64,000 nt of DNA from a virus. Of the stretch, positions 50,234 through 58,819 are shown piece by piece. The stretch's first letter is position 1; each line of letters starts with the position of its first letter. The notes below the pieces were generated by a model. That model was not told the DNA's origin. It searched no databases and worked only from the letters and a program-made list of their open reading frames with translations. The stretch lies in the IMG/VR virus record IMGVR_UViG_3300047550_002841, positions 1-64,000 of that record, one strand, 5' to 3'. The translations under genes were made by a program, and so were the position numbers.

Positions 50234-50480
50234 TATCAGTTACCAATGGGTCATGGAGCACATGGGTATAAAAGACCATAGCAAAACAAAAACTCTCGAG
50301 GTAATTGAATATCTTCGCAGACTCTCTTGGTATGAAATCCTACCAGTTCTTAAACTAGTAGCAGTTATTGAGGAAGACTGTGCCGATACTTTGAATGCTT
50401 GTGTATTCGATGTTGTCGAAGACCCATTTAATTATCCCATCACCAAAAAGAAAGCACTGCAATTAAAACTAAACTCATGA
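50184..50480 (+). CDS. Hypothetical replication-region protein (98 aa)
   Basis: A 98-aa protein beginning MKKETIRIYSTSGF, then helices (KTLEVIEYLRRLSWYEILPV). It overlaps the following gene by 4 bases. Not recognised; grouped with replication genes by position. Confidence 0.5.
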   Translation: MKKETIRIYSTSGFVFDISYQWVMEHMGIKDHSKTKTLEVIEYLRRLSWYEILPVLKLVAVIEEDCADTLNACVFDVVEDPFNYPITKKKALQLKLNS

Positions 50481-50839
50481 ATGACGATCAAATTTTACTC
50501 TACACAATCGCTGAAATTTTACTAGAAGTAAACTTATCAGAAGAAAAGAAACAACGCATACGAGATGCTATGTGCGGTGTATACGCACGCACGCCTGAAC
50601 CGCAACCCAAAACCAAAAGGTTTGAAGTACCAGCAATCTCCGATGTTAAAGCTCACATGGACACCCTACAGGTGGCTAATGCCGAAAAACACTCAGCTGA
50701 GTTTTGGCATTTTTATGAGTCCAAGGGATGGATGGTTGGCAAAAATAAAATGAAAAACTGGAAGTCAGCAGCCAGTAGATGGTGTATTGAGTTACCAAGA
50801 ACCTCAGGTGATAATCAAAAGAAAAGAATTGTGGTATGA
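50477..50839 (+). CDS. Replication accessory protein candidate (120 aa)
   Basis: The C-terminus EFWHFYESKGWMVGKNKMKN, then WKSAASRW is the phrase found at the end of many phage replication/primosome proteins in Bacteroidota phages ('FY..NGW.VGK..MK.WKAA.r.W'), often next to helicase or primase genes. The N-terminus is helical. It overlaps the primase-helicase start by 4 bases (ATGA), in keeping with a loader or partner role. Confidence 0.6.
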   Translation: MNDDQILLYTIAEILLEVNLSEEKKQRIRDAMCGVYARTPEPQPKTKRFEVPAISDVKAHMDTLQVANAEKHSAEFWHFYESKGWMVGKNKMKNWKSAASRWCIELPRTSGDNQKKRIVV

Positions 50840-52536
50840 GTTATGCATCGGAGTTCAGCAGATTAAATATTGATTTAAAAGGTAAGTTCTCGGGGGTTCT
50901 GAAAACCCAGTGCCCAAGATGTTCATCTACTAGAAAGAAAACTGGAGATCCATCGTTGTCAGTGAACATCGATGAAGGGTTGTATAAATGCCACCACTGT
51001 CAGTGGAAAGGAACTGTGGTCGAGCAAAAGTACAACCGCCCCGAAAAGGTTGGAGATAAAGTCGATGAAAGCATTTACAAGTACTTCTTGGACCGTGGCT
51101 TAAGCCAAGCAACAGTCGACCATTTCAAAGTCACTCAGAGCATTGAGAGGATGGCTGATGGCAAACAGCACAAAGTAATTAACTTTAATTATTTTGATGG
51201 TTCCATTCTAGTGAATGTCAAGTACAAGAGTAGAGACAAACAATTTAAAATGGTACAGGGAGCAAAGAAGATCCCTTACAATCTCAATTCCATTAAAGAA
51301 TCGCCACAAATTATTATTTGCGAAGGTGAGGAAGAGGCTATGGTATGGCATGAAGCAGGCTATCCTTTTGCGGTCAGCTGTCCTGCTGGAGCCAATGTTG
51401 GTAACAACAACTTAGAATGGCTCGACAACACTTACAGTTTCTTTGAGAACAAAAAGATTTATCTAGCCACTGACAACGACACGCCCGGGAAGAAACTGAA
51501 GGAGGATTTGTCAAGACGGTTTGATGCAGACAATGTTTACATCATTGAGTTTGGTGAGGTTAAAGATGCCAACGATTATTTAAAAGCGTACGGCAAGGAA
51601 TCTTTGATTCTTATATTTGAAAATGCAAAACCACTACCCATCCCAGAGATTTCTACTGTTGACAATTTCATGGATGAACTCATCAGTATATACGACAATG
51701 GTTACCCAGTCGGAGACTCTGTTGGTTATCCTGAGTTTGATGATCTTTTAACTTGGAAACGAGGTCAGTTTGTAGTTGTATCGGGAGTCCCCGGCTCAGG
51801 AAAATCTACATTTGTAGATCAAGTATGCATTCGTTTAGCCTTGCGAAAAAACTGGAAGTTTGCAATGTTTTCCCCTGAAAACGACAATGTCCTCAAAAGT
51901 ATACGCATGGCTGAACAAATTGTGGGCAAGCCTATCGCAGGTGACATACAACGCAGGATGTCTAAGGACATATACATGCGTGCTCTCACCTATATAAATC
52001 GTCACTTTTCTTTCTATGATACTGCCAACTTGGATGATTTTAAAATCGACAACTTATTACGCATTGCTAAATCTTTGATTAGACAAAAAGGTGTTGATGC
52101 TATCATTCTTGATCCATTCAATTACATTGAGCAAGACTCGAATAATGATATCATGAATGAAAAGATTGGTCGCATGCTGGTGAAAATGAAAAAGTTTGCC
52201 TTGACTAACAAAGTTCTAGTTTTACTAGTGGCTCACCCAAAGAAGATGCAAAAGAATAAAAACAATGGGCAGTATGAAATACCACGACTCTATGACATTA
52301 GCGGATCGCACCACTTCTTTAATGTTACTGACAATGGATTTGTAGTACATCGTGACTTTGACACTGGACTTGTAGATGTCTATGTGCAGAAAGTTAAGCA
52401 TTACTTCATGGGCAAACTTGGCTACGCAACTTTTGATTTTGATCCGCAGACAGGCAGATACAAAGAACAAACACAGTATTGGGAAAACGAATTAGAAAAC
52501 AATGATCAAGCCGAATTCTTTACTGGCCTTACTTAA
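50836..52536 (+). CDS. Primase-helicase (T7 gp4-like)
   Basis: A zinc ribbon (CPRC at about 23-26, CHHC at about 53-56) is followed by a TOPRIM-type primase core with IIICEGEEEAM (about 159-169) and LATDNDTPG (about 216-224). A RecA/DnaB-like helicase domain follows with Walker A GVPGSGKST (about 317-325), Walker B IILDPFNY (about 426-433) and a downstream VLVLLVAHPKK (sensor-like). The 566-aa length and order match T7 gp4 and relatives, which unwind and prime the lagging strand. Coupled to the preceding gene by overlap; DNA polymerase is one gene downstream. Confidence 0.9.
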   Translation: MSYASEFSRLNIDLKGKFSGVLKTQCPRCSSTRKKTGDPSLSVNIDEGLYKCHHCQWKGTVVEQKYNRPEKVGDKVDESIYKYFLDRGLSQATVDHFKVTQSIERMADGKQHKVINFNYFDGSILVNVKYKSRDKQFKMVQGAKKIPYNLNSIKESPQIIICEGEEEAMVWHEAGYPFAVSCPAGANVGNNNLEWLDNTYSFFENKKIYLATDNDTPGKKLKEDLSRRFDADNVYIIEFGEVKDANDYLKAYGKESLILIFENAKPLPIPEISTVDNFMDELISIYDNGYPVGDSVGYPEFDDLLTWKRGQFVVVSGVPGSGKSTFVDQVCIRLALRKNWKFAMFSPENDNVLKSIRMAEQIVGKPIAGDIQRRMSKDIYMRALTYINRHFSFYDTANLDDFKIDNLLRIAKSLIRQKGVDAIILDPFNYIEQDSNNDIMNEKIGRMLVKMKKFALTNKVLVLLVAHPKKMQKNKNNGQYEIPRLYDISGSHHFFNVTDNGFVVHRDFDTGLVDVYVQKVKHYFMGKLGYATFDFDPQTGRYKEQTQYWENELENNDQAEFFTGLT

Positions 52537-52810
52537 ACACCTAGTAAAGCAGAAATATGACATAGATCACATAAATGTGAATCCTGTTCTGATGCCAAAG
52601 ATTCAAGTACTCTTTCAGCGTATCAAAGCGTACGAGGTTCGCTCCTTCAAAGACTATGTGATTATTTATATTGACACAAAACCAATCGTCATAAAAAGCT
52701 ATGGCTGGTTGCGTGCTCATGGTTCTTATGAACCCATCTTGATAGATCCGGTGACCCGAACTATTTATACCCAAATGATAATTAAATACAATGAGAACAG
52801 TAGTTTATGA
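52502..52810 (+). CDS. Small hypothetical protein between primase-helicase and polymerase (102 aa)
   Basis: A basic 102-aa protein (LLALLKHLVKQKYDID, KAYEVRSFKDYVIIYIDTKP) overlapping the helicase stop by 35 bases and the polymerase start by 20. Mixed strand and helix; not recognised. The double overlap argues it is a real gene in the replication operon. Confidence 0.5.
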   Translation: MIKPNSLLALLKHLVKQKYDIDHINVNPVLMPKIQVLFQRIKAYEVRSFKDYVIIYIDTKPIVIKSYGWLRAHGSYEPILIDPVTRTIYTQMIIKYNENSSL

Positions 52811-54644
52811 TATAGAAATATTCCAAAACTTTTTTTCGTACACGGACATTGATGTTAAAACATTAGAGACAAATGTGTTTGTTGTTCACGAAAGCCAAAA
52901 TATGATAGACAAACTCTACGAGTATCTAGTAGAGCCCAAGTACCGAATTGGTTACAACAATGTACATTTTGATAGGGTGGTTTGTGATTTTATCACTGAC
53001 AACTATGAAAAGTGGAAGAAGATTCCCATTCGTTCTGCACTTTTGAATTTGTATCAAATGACTCAGTCATTGATCAAGAGTGAAACCAAAGAGTTCTATC
53101 GAGGTAATACTGAGATTGATTTATTCTTATTGAACCACTACAACAATAAGAACAGGTCCACATCGCTAAAAGCATTACAGTGCAGTATCTTTTGGGAGAA
53201 TGTTCAAGACATGCCCTTCGAGCACAGCGTAGAAGTTACTGAGGACATGATTGAAGAGATCCTCAGCTACAACATGAATGATGTGCTAAGTACCAAAAAG
53301 TTCTATGAATTGAATCTTGACAAGCTATCCTTCAGAAGAGAGCTGGGTAAGAAGTACAAAAAGTTCATGCTCAACATGCCAGACATTGCAATCGGTGAGG
53401 AGATTTTCTTGCACGAGATCCGAAAGCAATCAGGCATTCGTAAGAATGAGCTGAAAGAAAAGGTATCATACGATAAAACAGTTGATTTAGGTAAATGTAT
53501 TCTGCCTTATGTACAGTTTGAAAGTGAGCCGTTTAAGCAGTTGCTAGAAAAGATTAAGTGGACTGTAGTGTCTGACACCCAAAAATTAAAATACAATGTC
53601 AAGTACAAAGGCTTTCACTTTTTTTATGGCGTAGGTGGGATTCATGGTTGCATTCCTCCCGGCATTTACGTTCGTGATGACAACTATGTCATCCTTGACT
53701 TTGATGTGAAGTCTTACTATCCCAACTTAGCCATACAAAATAATCTGTATCCCAAGCATATCCCTCGGGAGGTATTCATTACTACCTACAACTCGATCTT
53801 TGAAAAGCGTGTGCTTGCTCAAAAACAAAAAGACTCTACGCAAGATGCAGGTTTAAAACTAGCGTTGAATGGTGTGTTCGGTAAAACTGGTGAAGTTAAC
53901 TCAGCATTCTTTGATCGTTACTACTTTTATAGTATCACCTTGAATGGTCAGCTCTCACTTACTATGTTGTCTGAGAAGTATATGAATCATATACAGGGGC
54001 TTCAGATTCTACAGATCAATACAGATGGTGTGACTGTGCGTGTTCCCAAAAAGGCTTTAGCCTTGCTAGACAAAATCAACGAAGACTTTATGGCACAGAC
54101 TGGGTTGATCCTTGAGTCTTCAGAATACGAAAAGATAATTATCCGTGATGTAAACAATTATTTAGCGATCTCAGTAGATGGAAAAATCAAAAAGAAAGGT
54201 ATCTTTGAAACCCAAAAGGAATTTCATAAAGACAATTCTTTTCTAATTGTACCAAAAGCTTTAGAACAATACTACGTTAATAATATCCCAGTCCAAGAAA
54301 CAATTAAAGCATCTAAAAACATTTATGATTTTTGTGGCAGATATAAAGCGTATAAAGGCTGGTCAGCAGTTTTCAATTCGTCCGAAGAGGGAGAGGTTAC
54401 TCAGAAAAATTACGGTAAAGTTCTGCGATATTATCCGTGCACCCAAGGCGGTGGAACGAGTTGGAAAGTAAACGTAGACGGTCGCATACACAATCTTCTA
54501 GCCAATCAAGCCACTGTTTTATTCAATCACTATTTCCCTGTAGATGACTTTGAACTTTACCATGTAAACTACGAATTCTTTGTTAACGAATGCTATAAAA
54601 TTATCAACGAAGTTGAACCTAAACAATTATCCTTTAACTTTTAA
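52791..54644 (+). CDS. Family B DNA polymerase (617 aa)
   Basis: 3'-5' exonuclease motifs: D-I-E at residues 7-9 (VYDIEIF), YNNVHFD and YNMNDVLST. Polymerase motifs: A, DFDVKSYYPN (about 303-312); B, KLALNGVFGKTGE (about 355-367); C, LQINTDGVTV (about 407-416). Motif C has Asn where DTD usually has its first Asp; the second Asp, which holds the metal, is kept. At 617 aa it is short for a cellular-type family B enzyme. Start is the ATG at 52791. No terminal-protein candidate is evident next to it. Confidence 0.88.
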   Translation: MRTVVYDIEIFQNFFSYTDIDVKTLETNVFVVHESQNMIDKLYEYLVEPKYRIGYNNVHFDRVVCDFITDNYEKWKKIPIRSALLNLYQMTQSLIKSETKEFYRGNTEIDLFLLNHYNNKNRSTSLKALQCSIFWENVQDMPFEHSVEVTEDMIEEILSYNMNDVLSTKKFYELNLDKLSFRRELGKKYKKFMLNMPDIAIGEEIFLHEIRKQSGIRKNELKEKVSYDKTVDLGKCILPYVQFESEPFKQLLEKIKWTVVSDTQKLKYNVKYKGFHFFYGVGGIHGCIPPGIYVRDDNYVILDFDVKSYYPNLAIQNNLYPKHIPREVFITTYNSIFEKRVLAQKQKDSTQDAGLKLALNGVFGKTGEVNSAFFDRYYFYSITLNGQLSLTMLSEKYMNHIQGLQILQINTDGVTVRVPKKALALLDKINEDFMAQTGLILESSEYEKIIIRDVNNYLAISVDGKIKKKGIFETQKEFHKDNSFLIVPKALEQYYVNNIPVQETIKASKNIYDFCGRYKAYKGWSAVFNSSEEGEVTQKNYGKVLRYYPCTQGGGTSWKVNVDGRIHNLLANQATVLFNHYFPVDDFELYHVNYEFFVNECYKIINEVEPKQLSFNF

Positions 54645-54647
54645 ATT

Positions 54648-55148
54648 ATGACTATTCACGATTACACTCACGAAATGATCGAAGCTATTGTAAATACAGC
54701 GAAACTGGACTCATTAACCAAACATAAAATCGTCAGAAAAATTCATTCGATGAAAATCTACAAGGATTTTAGAACCAGAAAGTTAGAAGAAGTGAAACCT
54801 CAAAAACGCAAACGACCTTCGGCACCAATGAGTTACAACATATTGCCACCTTCGGTCAAGGAAGTAATAAAACTAGCCTGTGAAAAACATGAAATTGATC
54901 TGCATGAATTCTGCAGTAACCGAAGACTAACCGATATAACTGATTGCCAAAGGCAAGTAATCTACTTATTGCATAAGGAGTTTAAGTACAGCTGTACCAA
55001 AGTAGCATCATGGTTCATTAAAGATCATAGCACTATTCTCTACGCATGCAAGAAGCACAACGACCTAGTTGATACGAACCGCATGTATGCACGGTTGTAT
55101 CAAGTCATTGTAGATCAGACCAGAGAGAAATCTATCTTTGTAATTTAA
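54648..55148 (+). CDS. DnaA domain IV-like DNA-binding protein (166 aa)
   Basis: Residues about 69-140 (SVKEVIKLACEKHEIDLHEF ... RQVIYLLHKEF ... SWFIKDHSTILYACKK) match the C-terminal DNA-binding domain of DnaA, including the D-H-S/T-T-I/V-L-x-A-C signature (DHST at 126-129). The AAA+ ATPase domain is absent; the first 65 residues are basic and helical. It could bind the DnaA-box-like sites at 36722-36865, competing with or attracting host DnaA. The 3' end overlaps the TerL gene on the other strand by 17 bases. Confidence 0.8.
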   Translation: MTIHDYTHEMIEAIVNTAKLDSLTKHKIVRKIHSMKIYKDFRTRKLEEVKPQKRKRPSAPMSYNILPPSVKEVIKLACEKHEIDLHEFCSNRRLTDITDCQRQVIYLLHKEFKYSCTKVASWFIKDHSTILYACKKHNDLVDTNRMYARLYQVIVDQTREKSIFVI

Positions 55149-56970
55149 CATCGACCCATGTCTTAACAGCTTTGCCGTTAATCATCTGAATCATGGGGAT
55201 CTTCTTGCTCATCAACTCAGGACCTCGATCTCGCTTTTTCTTTTCAAGAATCTGCTTATGAAATATCTCGCATGATACCATGGCATCTATGATGTCAGTG
55301 TTGTCTGCGAGATAATTCTTGGCTTCTTCAATAATCTCTGTGAAGAAAATACAGTCCCAGAATTTTCTCAAGTAATCGATGATGTATGAGTTACCTCTTT
55401 CAGTTGTCGCATCGCTCTTGTACCAACCGAATGTTCTGTCGCCACTATTAAATGCCTTGCCTAACAATGTTTGTCTTGTAGCTAAGAGATCCAAACGGTT
55501 ATGCTGTTTGTATTGATCTAGGATCACACCGCCTCGGTTGACCTCTATGTTGACTTTCGCTTTGCCATAGTAATCCTGCAACAACATTGTGTTCTTCATA
55601 ATGATATCTGGATCTAAAGCTCGCTCCTTATAGATCGCCACATATCTGTCAGTCTCTAAATCTTTGATTACAGTACAGTTATCAGAACCATCATTTAGTT
55701 TTGCTGATACGAATGGAATCGGGTCCATACCGCCAATGTACTTATGCTCTGGGTTAAAGCGTTCGAGCATTAAAATCTTTCCACTCTTACTAGGTTTGAT
55801 TTCAATCTTACCCTCTAGCGTAGCAATTAGATCACACCTTTCGATAGGTGCTGGACTTGCCAAAAGAATACGCTCTCTTTCCGTCAACTTGGACATTACA
55901 TCTTGAGGCAATGCACCTTTTGCATTAGAAGTAAATACTTCTTGTATACTCAGTGGGTATTGCTTGATAAATGATTCCAGATAACTTTTATCCTCTAACT
56001 TGTCTAGTTGATCCCTAGTCTTTACAATCCACTCTGTGGCGGCTTGCTCATCACTATGACCATTAGGGCAAAAGTTTAGTATCTTTCCAGTCTCTCTACC
56101 TTTTGAATCCAGTTCTGGGGCTCTCTGAATCCCCATCCACCCCGGTAGAAATACCGTAAGCATTTTAATTACTTCAGCATTTTTCCAAAGTTCTGCTCCT
56201 TTTTTCTGTCCTTCTACAGAAGATTCCCCTGCACTACCTCCCATTACAATTGGGGCTACCTTTACAAAACCGTCTTTTGTAGACGCTTGTGCTGATCGAT
56301 AAACCTTATCTGCATAAGGATGCAAAAAGAACTCATCGAGAAAAACGTGCATTGCACGAAATGCTTCAAGTGAAGTAGGTTGTTCTACCGTATCACGAGT
56401 CACGATTTTAGAATCCAAACCAGCAATCTCTCCAGTAGCTTTGTCTAGCCTACCCATGTGAAGATAACCAGTTTGTCTTGTACTGATAACCCCCGGTCTA
56501 AAGTACGAATCTATACCATCGAAAACTACACGGAGCTTATCTTTATACATCTCCTCCAATCGAGATTTATCAGCAGATGTCAACAATGATGTTGAGCCGG
56601 GGTGAGTAAATGCAATCCAAATCGGTATCACACCGCCAAATGTCAATGACAAACCAGCTTCTCGTCTTTTAGTCACCATCAGGTCCCAGAAAGTATTTCT
56701 GGCTTCGTGATATGAACCATAGATTAGATCATCAAGATCACGCCAAACAGGTCGAATTCGTGTACCCATGGCCGTCTTGATGTTAGCCTGAGTCAGCATG
56801 AAATAATGTGCCGCTTGTAAACCAAACCTACCTTCTGTCCAGTATTCTTTTTCTTTGCCCCACCACAGATCCTTCTCCTTGTTGGTTGCATTTGGGTTTA
56901 ACCCATACTTACTATACCATTTGTCGTAGACAAACTTAGATGCCTTTGGTTTTAAATTTACAATTTCCAT
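55132..56970 (-). CDS. terL: Terminase large subunit
   Basis: The 612-aa protein has the ATPase part with an adenine/Walker A-like VTKRREAGLSLT segment, and Walker B as HVFLDEFF (about 204-211). A nuclease-like C-terminal half follows (KYIGGMDPIPF at about 410, IKDLETDRYVAIYKE, NIEVNRGGVILD). TerL packages the genome through the portal and cuts it. It starts 3 bases after the probable small subunit and reads towards the replication operon, with which its 3' end overlaps. The family call is strong. Confidence 0.88.
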   Translation of the reverse strand: MEIVNLKPKASKFVYDKWYSKYGLNPNATNKEKDLWWGKEKEYWTEGRFGLQAAHYFMLTQANIKTAMGTRIRPVWRDLDDLIYGSYHEARNTFWDLMVTKRREAGLSLTFGGVIPIWIAFTHPGSTSLLTSADKSRLEEMYKDKLRVVFDGIDSYFRPGVISTRQTGYLHMGRLDKATGEIAGLDSKIVTRDTVEQPTSLEAFRAMHVFLDEFFLHPYADKVYRSAQASTKDGFVKVAPIVMGGSAGESSVEGQKKGAELWKNAEVIKMLTVFLPGWMGIQRAPELDSKGRETGKILNFCPNGHSDEQAATEWIVKTRDQLDKLEDKSYLESFIKQYPLSIQEVFTSNAKGALPQDVMSKLTERERILLASPAPIERCDLIATLEGKIEIKPSKSGKILMLERFNPEHKYIGGMDPIPFVSAKLNDGSDNCTVIKDLETDRYVAIYKERALDPDIIMKNTMLLQDYYGKAKVNIEVNRGGVILDQYKQHNRLDLLATRQTLLGKAFNSGDRTFGWYKSDATTERGNSYIIDYLRKFWDCIFFTEIIEEAKNYLADNTDIIDAMVSCEIFHKQILEKKKRDRGPELMSKKIPMIQMINGKAVKTWVDVKLQR

Positions 56971-56973
56971 GTG

Positions 56974-57303
56974 TTACTTCTTTTTACTAGACGCTAATCG
57001 ATCTGCAAGAGAACCTTCAGTTTCTGCAGGATCTTCCTCTTGCGATGGATATGCTTCTAGTTGTGCTAGTTTAAGACTCTTGTTAATCTTATCGCCAGCT
57101 TGCAACAACTGAAATAGTGCTTTAAAATATGGATCATCTAAATCAATAGTCTTAGATTTGACTCCATCCATTAACTGCCGTGAGGCAGATACTAATGTCG
57201 CATAAAAATCCTTCGCAGGATCAAACATTTGTGCTTGCAATCTTTCAATTGCTTCTTGTTCTGTAAGATTCTCACTTGCCAGAAATTTCTTTAATTTGTC
57301 CAT
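56974..57303 (-). CDS. Terminase small subunit candidate (109 aa)
   Basis: A helical 109-aa protein: LTEQEAIERLQAQMFDPAKD, FYATLVSASRQLMDGV, then ALFQLLQAGDKINKSLKLAQ and a charged Lys-rich tail (SSKKK). Directly upstream of TerL with 3 bases between, the usual position and length of a small subunit. No clear HTH is visible, so the call rests on position and helical make-up. Confidence 0.55.
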   Translation of the reverse strand: MDKLKKFLASENLTEQEAIERLQAQMFDPAKDFYATLVSASRQLMDGVKSKTIDLDDPYFKALFQLLQAGDKINKSLKLAQLEAYPSQEEDPAETEGSLADRLASSKKK

Positions 57304-57454
57304 TCTTCAAGTCTTTCACCAATTTTTTTTGTACTTCTATATCTTTTTGAACCCTGTTTGCTTCGATAGGGTTATCAATACTACTATAGTATTCATACCA
57401 GCAAATAAGTTCCTCAAGTTTCTTAAATGCTTGTTCTATTTCTTTTTTGCTCAT
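57272..57454 (-). CDS. Small hypothetical protein (60 aa)
   Basis: A charged helical 60-aa protein (KKEIEQAFKKLEELICWYEY) overlapping the TerS candidate by 32 bases and DUF3310 by 32 bases. The overlaps and operon position support it being real. Not recognised. Confidence 0.45.
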   Translation of the reverse strand: MSKKEIEQAFKKLEELICWYEYYSSIDNPIEANRVQKDIEVQKKLVKDLKNGQIKEISGK

Positions 57455-57725
57455 TGTGCTTAATTAACTTATCAAGATACCATTGTGCTTTTTTCAAGTC
57501 TTCTAAACCATTTTTATTTTCGCACCTCCAAATATACTTAATAATATTTGCTGTACAAACAGCATCTAAGCCAGTCTTATTGACTGTGGCTGATTCTATA
57601 GCGTCAATGCATTCGACTTTACCTTGAGTATAGTGAGTCGGGTGATTAACATTATCTTTTACTTCCTTCTGATGAACATCCCGATCATCAGACCCACTAC
57701 CAAAATAATCCAAGTTATACTCCAT
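57423..57725 (-). CDS. DUF3310 protein (100 aa)
   Basis: NHPTHYTQGKVECIDAIES, then TANIIKYIWRCENKNGLEDL and KKAQWYLDKLI: the full DUF3310 pattern (NHP.HY..G..Ecid.i ... ni.KYi.R...Kng.eDL.KA.wYl..l). It is frequent in phages; members have been described as nucleotide kinase-like but no biochemical role is firmly set. The N-terminal 20 residues are acidic. It overlaps the lipoprotein gene by 67 bases in another frame. Confidence 0.85.
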   Translation of the reverse strand: MEYNLDYFGSGSDDRDVHQKEVKDNVNHPTHYTQGKVECIDAIESATVNKTGLDAVCTANIIKYIWRCENKNGLEDLKKAQWYLDKLIKHNEQKRNRTSI

Positions 57726-58084
57726 TTAGTTTCTTTTAATGTTACGATTCGTCCCGGTACTTTAACTTCACGATGTATTGTATCTCTCACAGTAAGAGTA
57801 TCTGGTTTTACTGTTACCCCGAAAAAATCTCCACGCCTTTCAATAATCAAGCGTTCTGTTTCAATGATAGTGTCGTGGCTAATAATAAAAGAATCCTTGT
57901 GCTCTGGCACCGGAACTTTTATTTCTCTGATAATCGTATCCTTTACTGTAACTGTATCAGTTTCAATAAGTTCTGGATGTTTCTTTATCAGCCTCTGATA
58001 TCTTTTCTGAGCAGAACAACTCATCAACACCATTGTACAAACAATGGCTATCGCCACTGAACTACTCTTTAATGTCTTCGACAT
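57659..58084 (-). CDS. Lipoprotein with C-terminal membrane segment, unimolecular spanin (u-spanin) candidate
   Basis: The 141-aa product has an N-terminal signal (SVAIAIVCTMVLMSC) with a lipobox ending at Cys23. A periplasmic middle of repeated Thr/Val strands follows (DTVTVKDTIIREIKVPVPEH, DTLTVRDTIHREVKVPG), then a C-terminal hydrophobic helix (about 119-138, WSITWIILVVGLMIGMF) ending IRRK. An outer-membrane lipid anchor and inner-membrane helix in one chain with a beta-rich middle is the design of u-spanins such as phage T1 gp11, which fuse inner and outer membranes at lysis. A holin-like gene and the SHGC enzyme complete a possible lysis set. The function is inferred from topology. Confidence 0.6.
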   Translation of the reverse strand: MSKTLKSSSVAIAIVCTMVLMSCSAQKRYQRLIKKHPELIETDTVTVKDTIIREIKVPVPEHKDSFIISHDTIIETERLIIERRGDFFGVTVKPDTLTVRDTIHREVKVPGRIVTLKETKWSITWIILVVGLMIGMFIRRK

Positions 58085-58313
58085 AAATATCTATAATGTT
58101 GTTTTGCTTTAGGTAGTCAAAGGTTGCCATAATGTACTCTCTAGTCACACATACATGACATCCACAAAAAATGTCGTAGGGTTCAAACAGAGCACCCTCC
58201 TCTGTTACAAATTCTTCATCTCGATCAATAGATTCCATGCAATTGTCCAAATGACTTTCTACGAATTGCTGTAATCCTACAGCTTGGTCCGGTGTTAATG
58301 CTATTTCGTTCAT
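58062..58313 (-). CDS. Small acidic protein (83 aa)
   Basis: A very acidic 83-aa protein with several Cys (CMESIDRDEEFVTEEGALFE, DIFCGCHVCVTREYIM). CGCHVC could bind metal. It overlaps the spanin-like gene by 23 bases and has a complete promoter-like element 14 bases upstream. Not recognised. Confidence 0.55.
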   Translation of the reverse strand: MNEIALTPDQAVGLQQFVESHLDNCMESIDRDEEFVTEEGALFEPYDIFCGCHVCVTREYIMATFDYLKQNNIIDIYVEDIKE

Positions 58314-58326
58314 GTTTTTAAGTGAA

Positions 58327-58356
58327 CAAATATACTATTTTTTCTTATTTCGCAAA
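58327..58356 (-). promoter_or_regulatory. Promoter candidate TTTG-N18-TATATTTG
   Basis: TTTG (58353-58356) and TATATTTG (58327-58334) on the minus strand are separated by 18 bases. The ATG of the 83-aa gene follows 13 bases later. The element would give the lipoprotein-DUF3310-TerS-TerL block its own promoter. It partly overlaps the small membrane gene at 58335-58430. Confidence 0.6.
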
Positions 58357-58430
58357 TGGCGATCAATAAAATACCAAAACGCAAATAGAAAAGTGAAATA
58401 AATTACTAGGAATATGGCGACTTCACGCAT
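58335..58430 (-). CDS. Very small membrane protein (31 aa)
   Basis: MREVAIFLVIYFTFLFAFWY, then FIDRHLRNKKK: one hydrophobic helix and a basic tail. The start overlaps the DUF5872-like stop (TAATG) and the TAG stop adjoins the promoter box. Translational coupling and good topology support it. Confidence 0.45.
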   Translation of the reverse strand: MREVAIFLVIYFTFLFAFWYFIDRHLRNKKK

Positions 58431-58819
58431 TACTTACGGAAAGGAACTACTTTTTTAGCAATACTCTTAGGTTGAGCCACAAACTGTTTACCCTTTGCGT
58501 TACCCTGTGCCTTTGCTTTATTAGTAGCTGCTTTCTCTCCTGAACTCAAAGATTTCCATGCCGCATCTGGCAGATATCTTTTTTTGCCTTTTGATGGCGT
58601 ACCATCTGAAGTTCTCCACTTCTGATCACCCCACTTCTTCAAAGAATTATCTGAACTCTTTGGGCCTACATATCCACCGCCAGATTTCTTATATCGCTGT
58701 GTGGCAAGCTGAGCTTTGCGAGCAGACCATTCCCCGGGGTCACCACCCTTACTGCCAGCTTTTACACTAGCAACAATGGCTTTCCATTTACTGGGATTGG
58801 TCTTTTTCGCAGTAGCCAT
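58430..58819 (-). CDS. DUF5872-like small basic protein (129 aa)
   Basis: The sequence shows NPSKWKAIVASVKAGSKGGD, PGEWSARKAQLATQRYKKSG and GGYVGPKSSDNSLKKWGDQK. The order then continues through RYLPDAAWKSLSSGEKAATN, as in DUF5872 proteins of phages and giant algal viruses ('KW..i...vKa.skGGk.GqWSARKAQLA...YK..GGGY.g.k...NSL.kW...W'). Function is not known; the basic, Gly/Ser-rich sequence suggests binding nucleic acid or packing in the virion. Confidence 0.75.
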   Translation of the reverse strand: MATAKKTNPSKWKAIVASVKAGSKGGDPGEWSARKAQLATQRYKKSGGGYVGPKSSDNSLKKWGDQKWRTSDGTPSKGKKRYLPDAAWKSLSSGEKAATNKAKAQGNAKGKQFVAQPKSIAKKVVPFRK

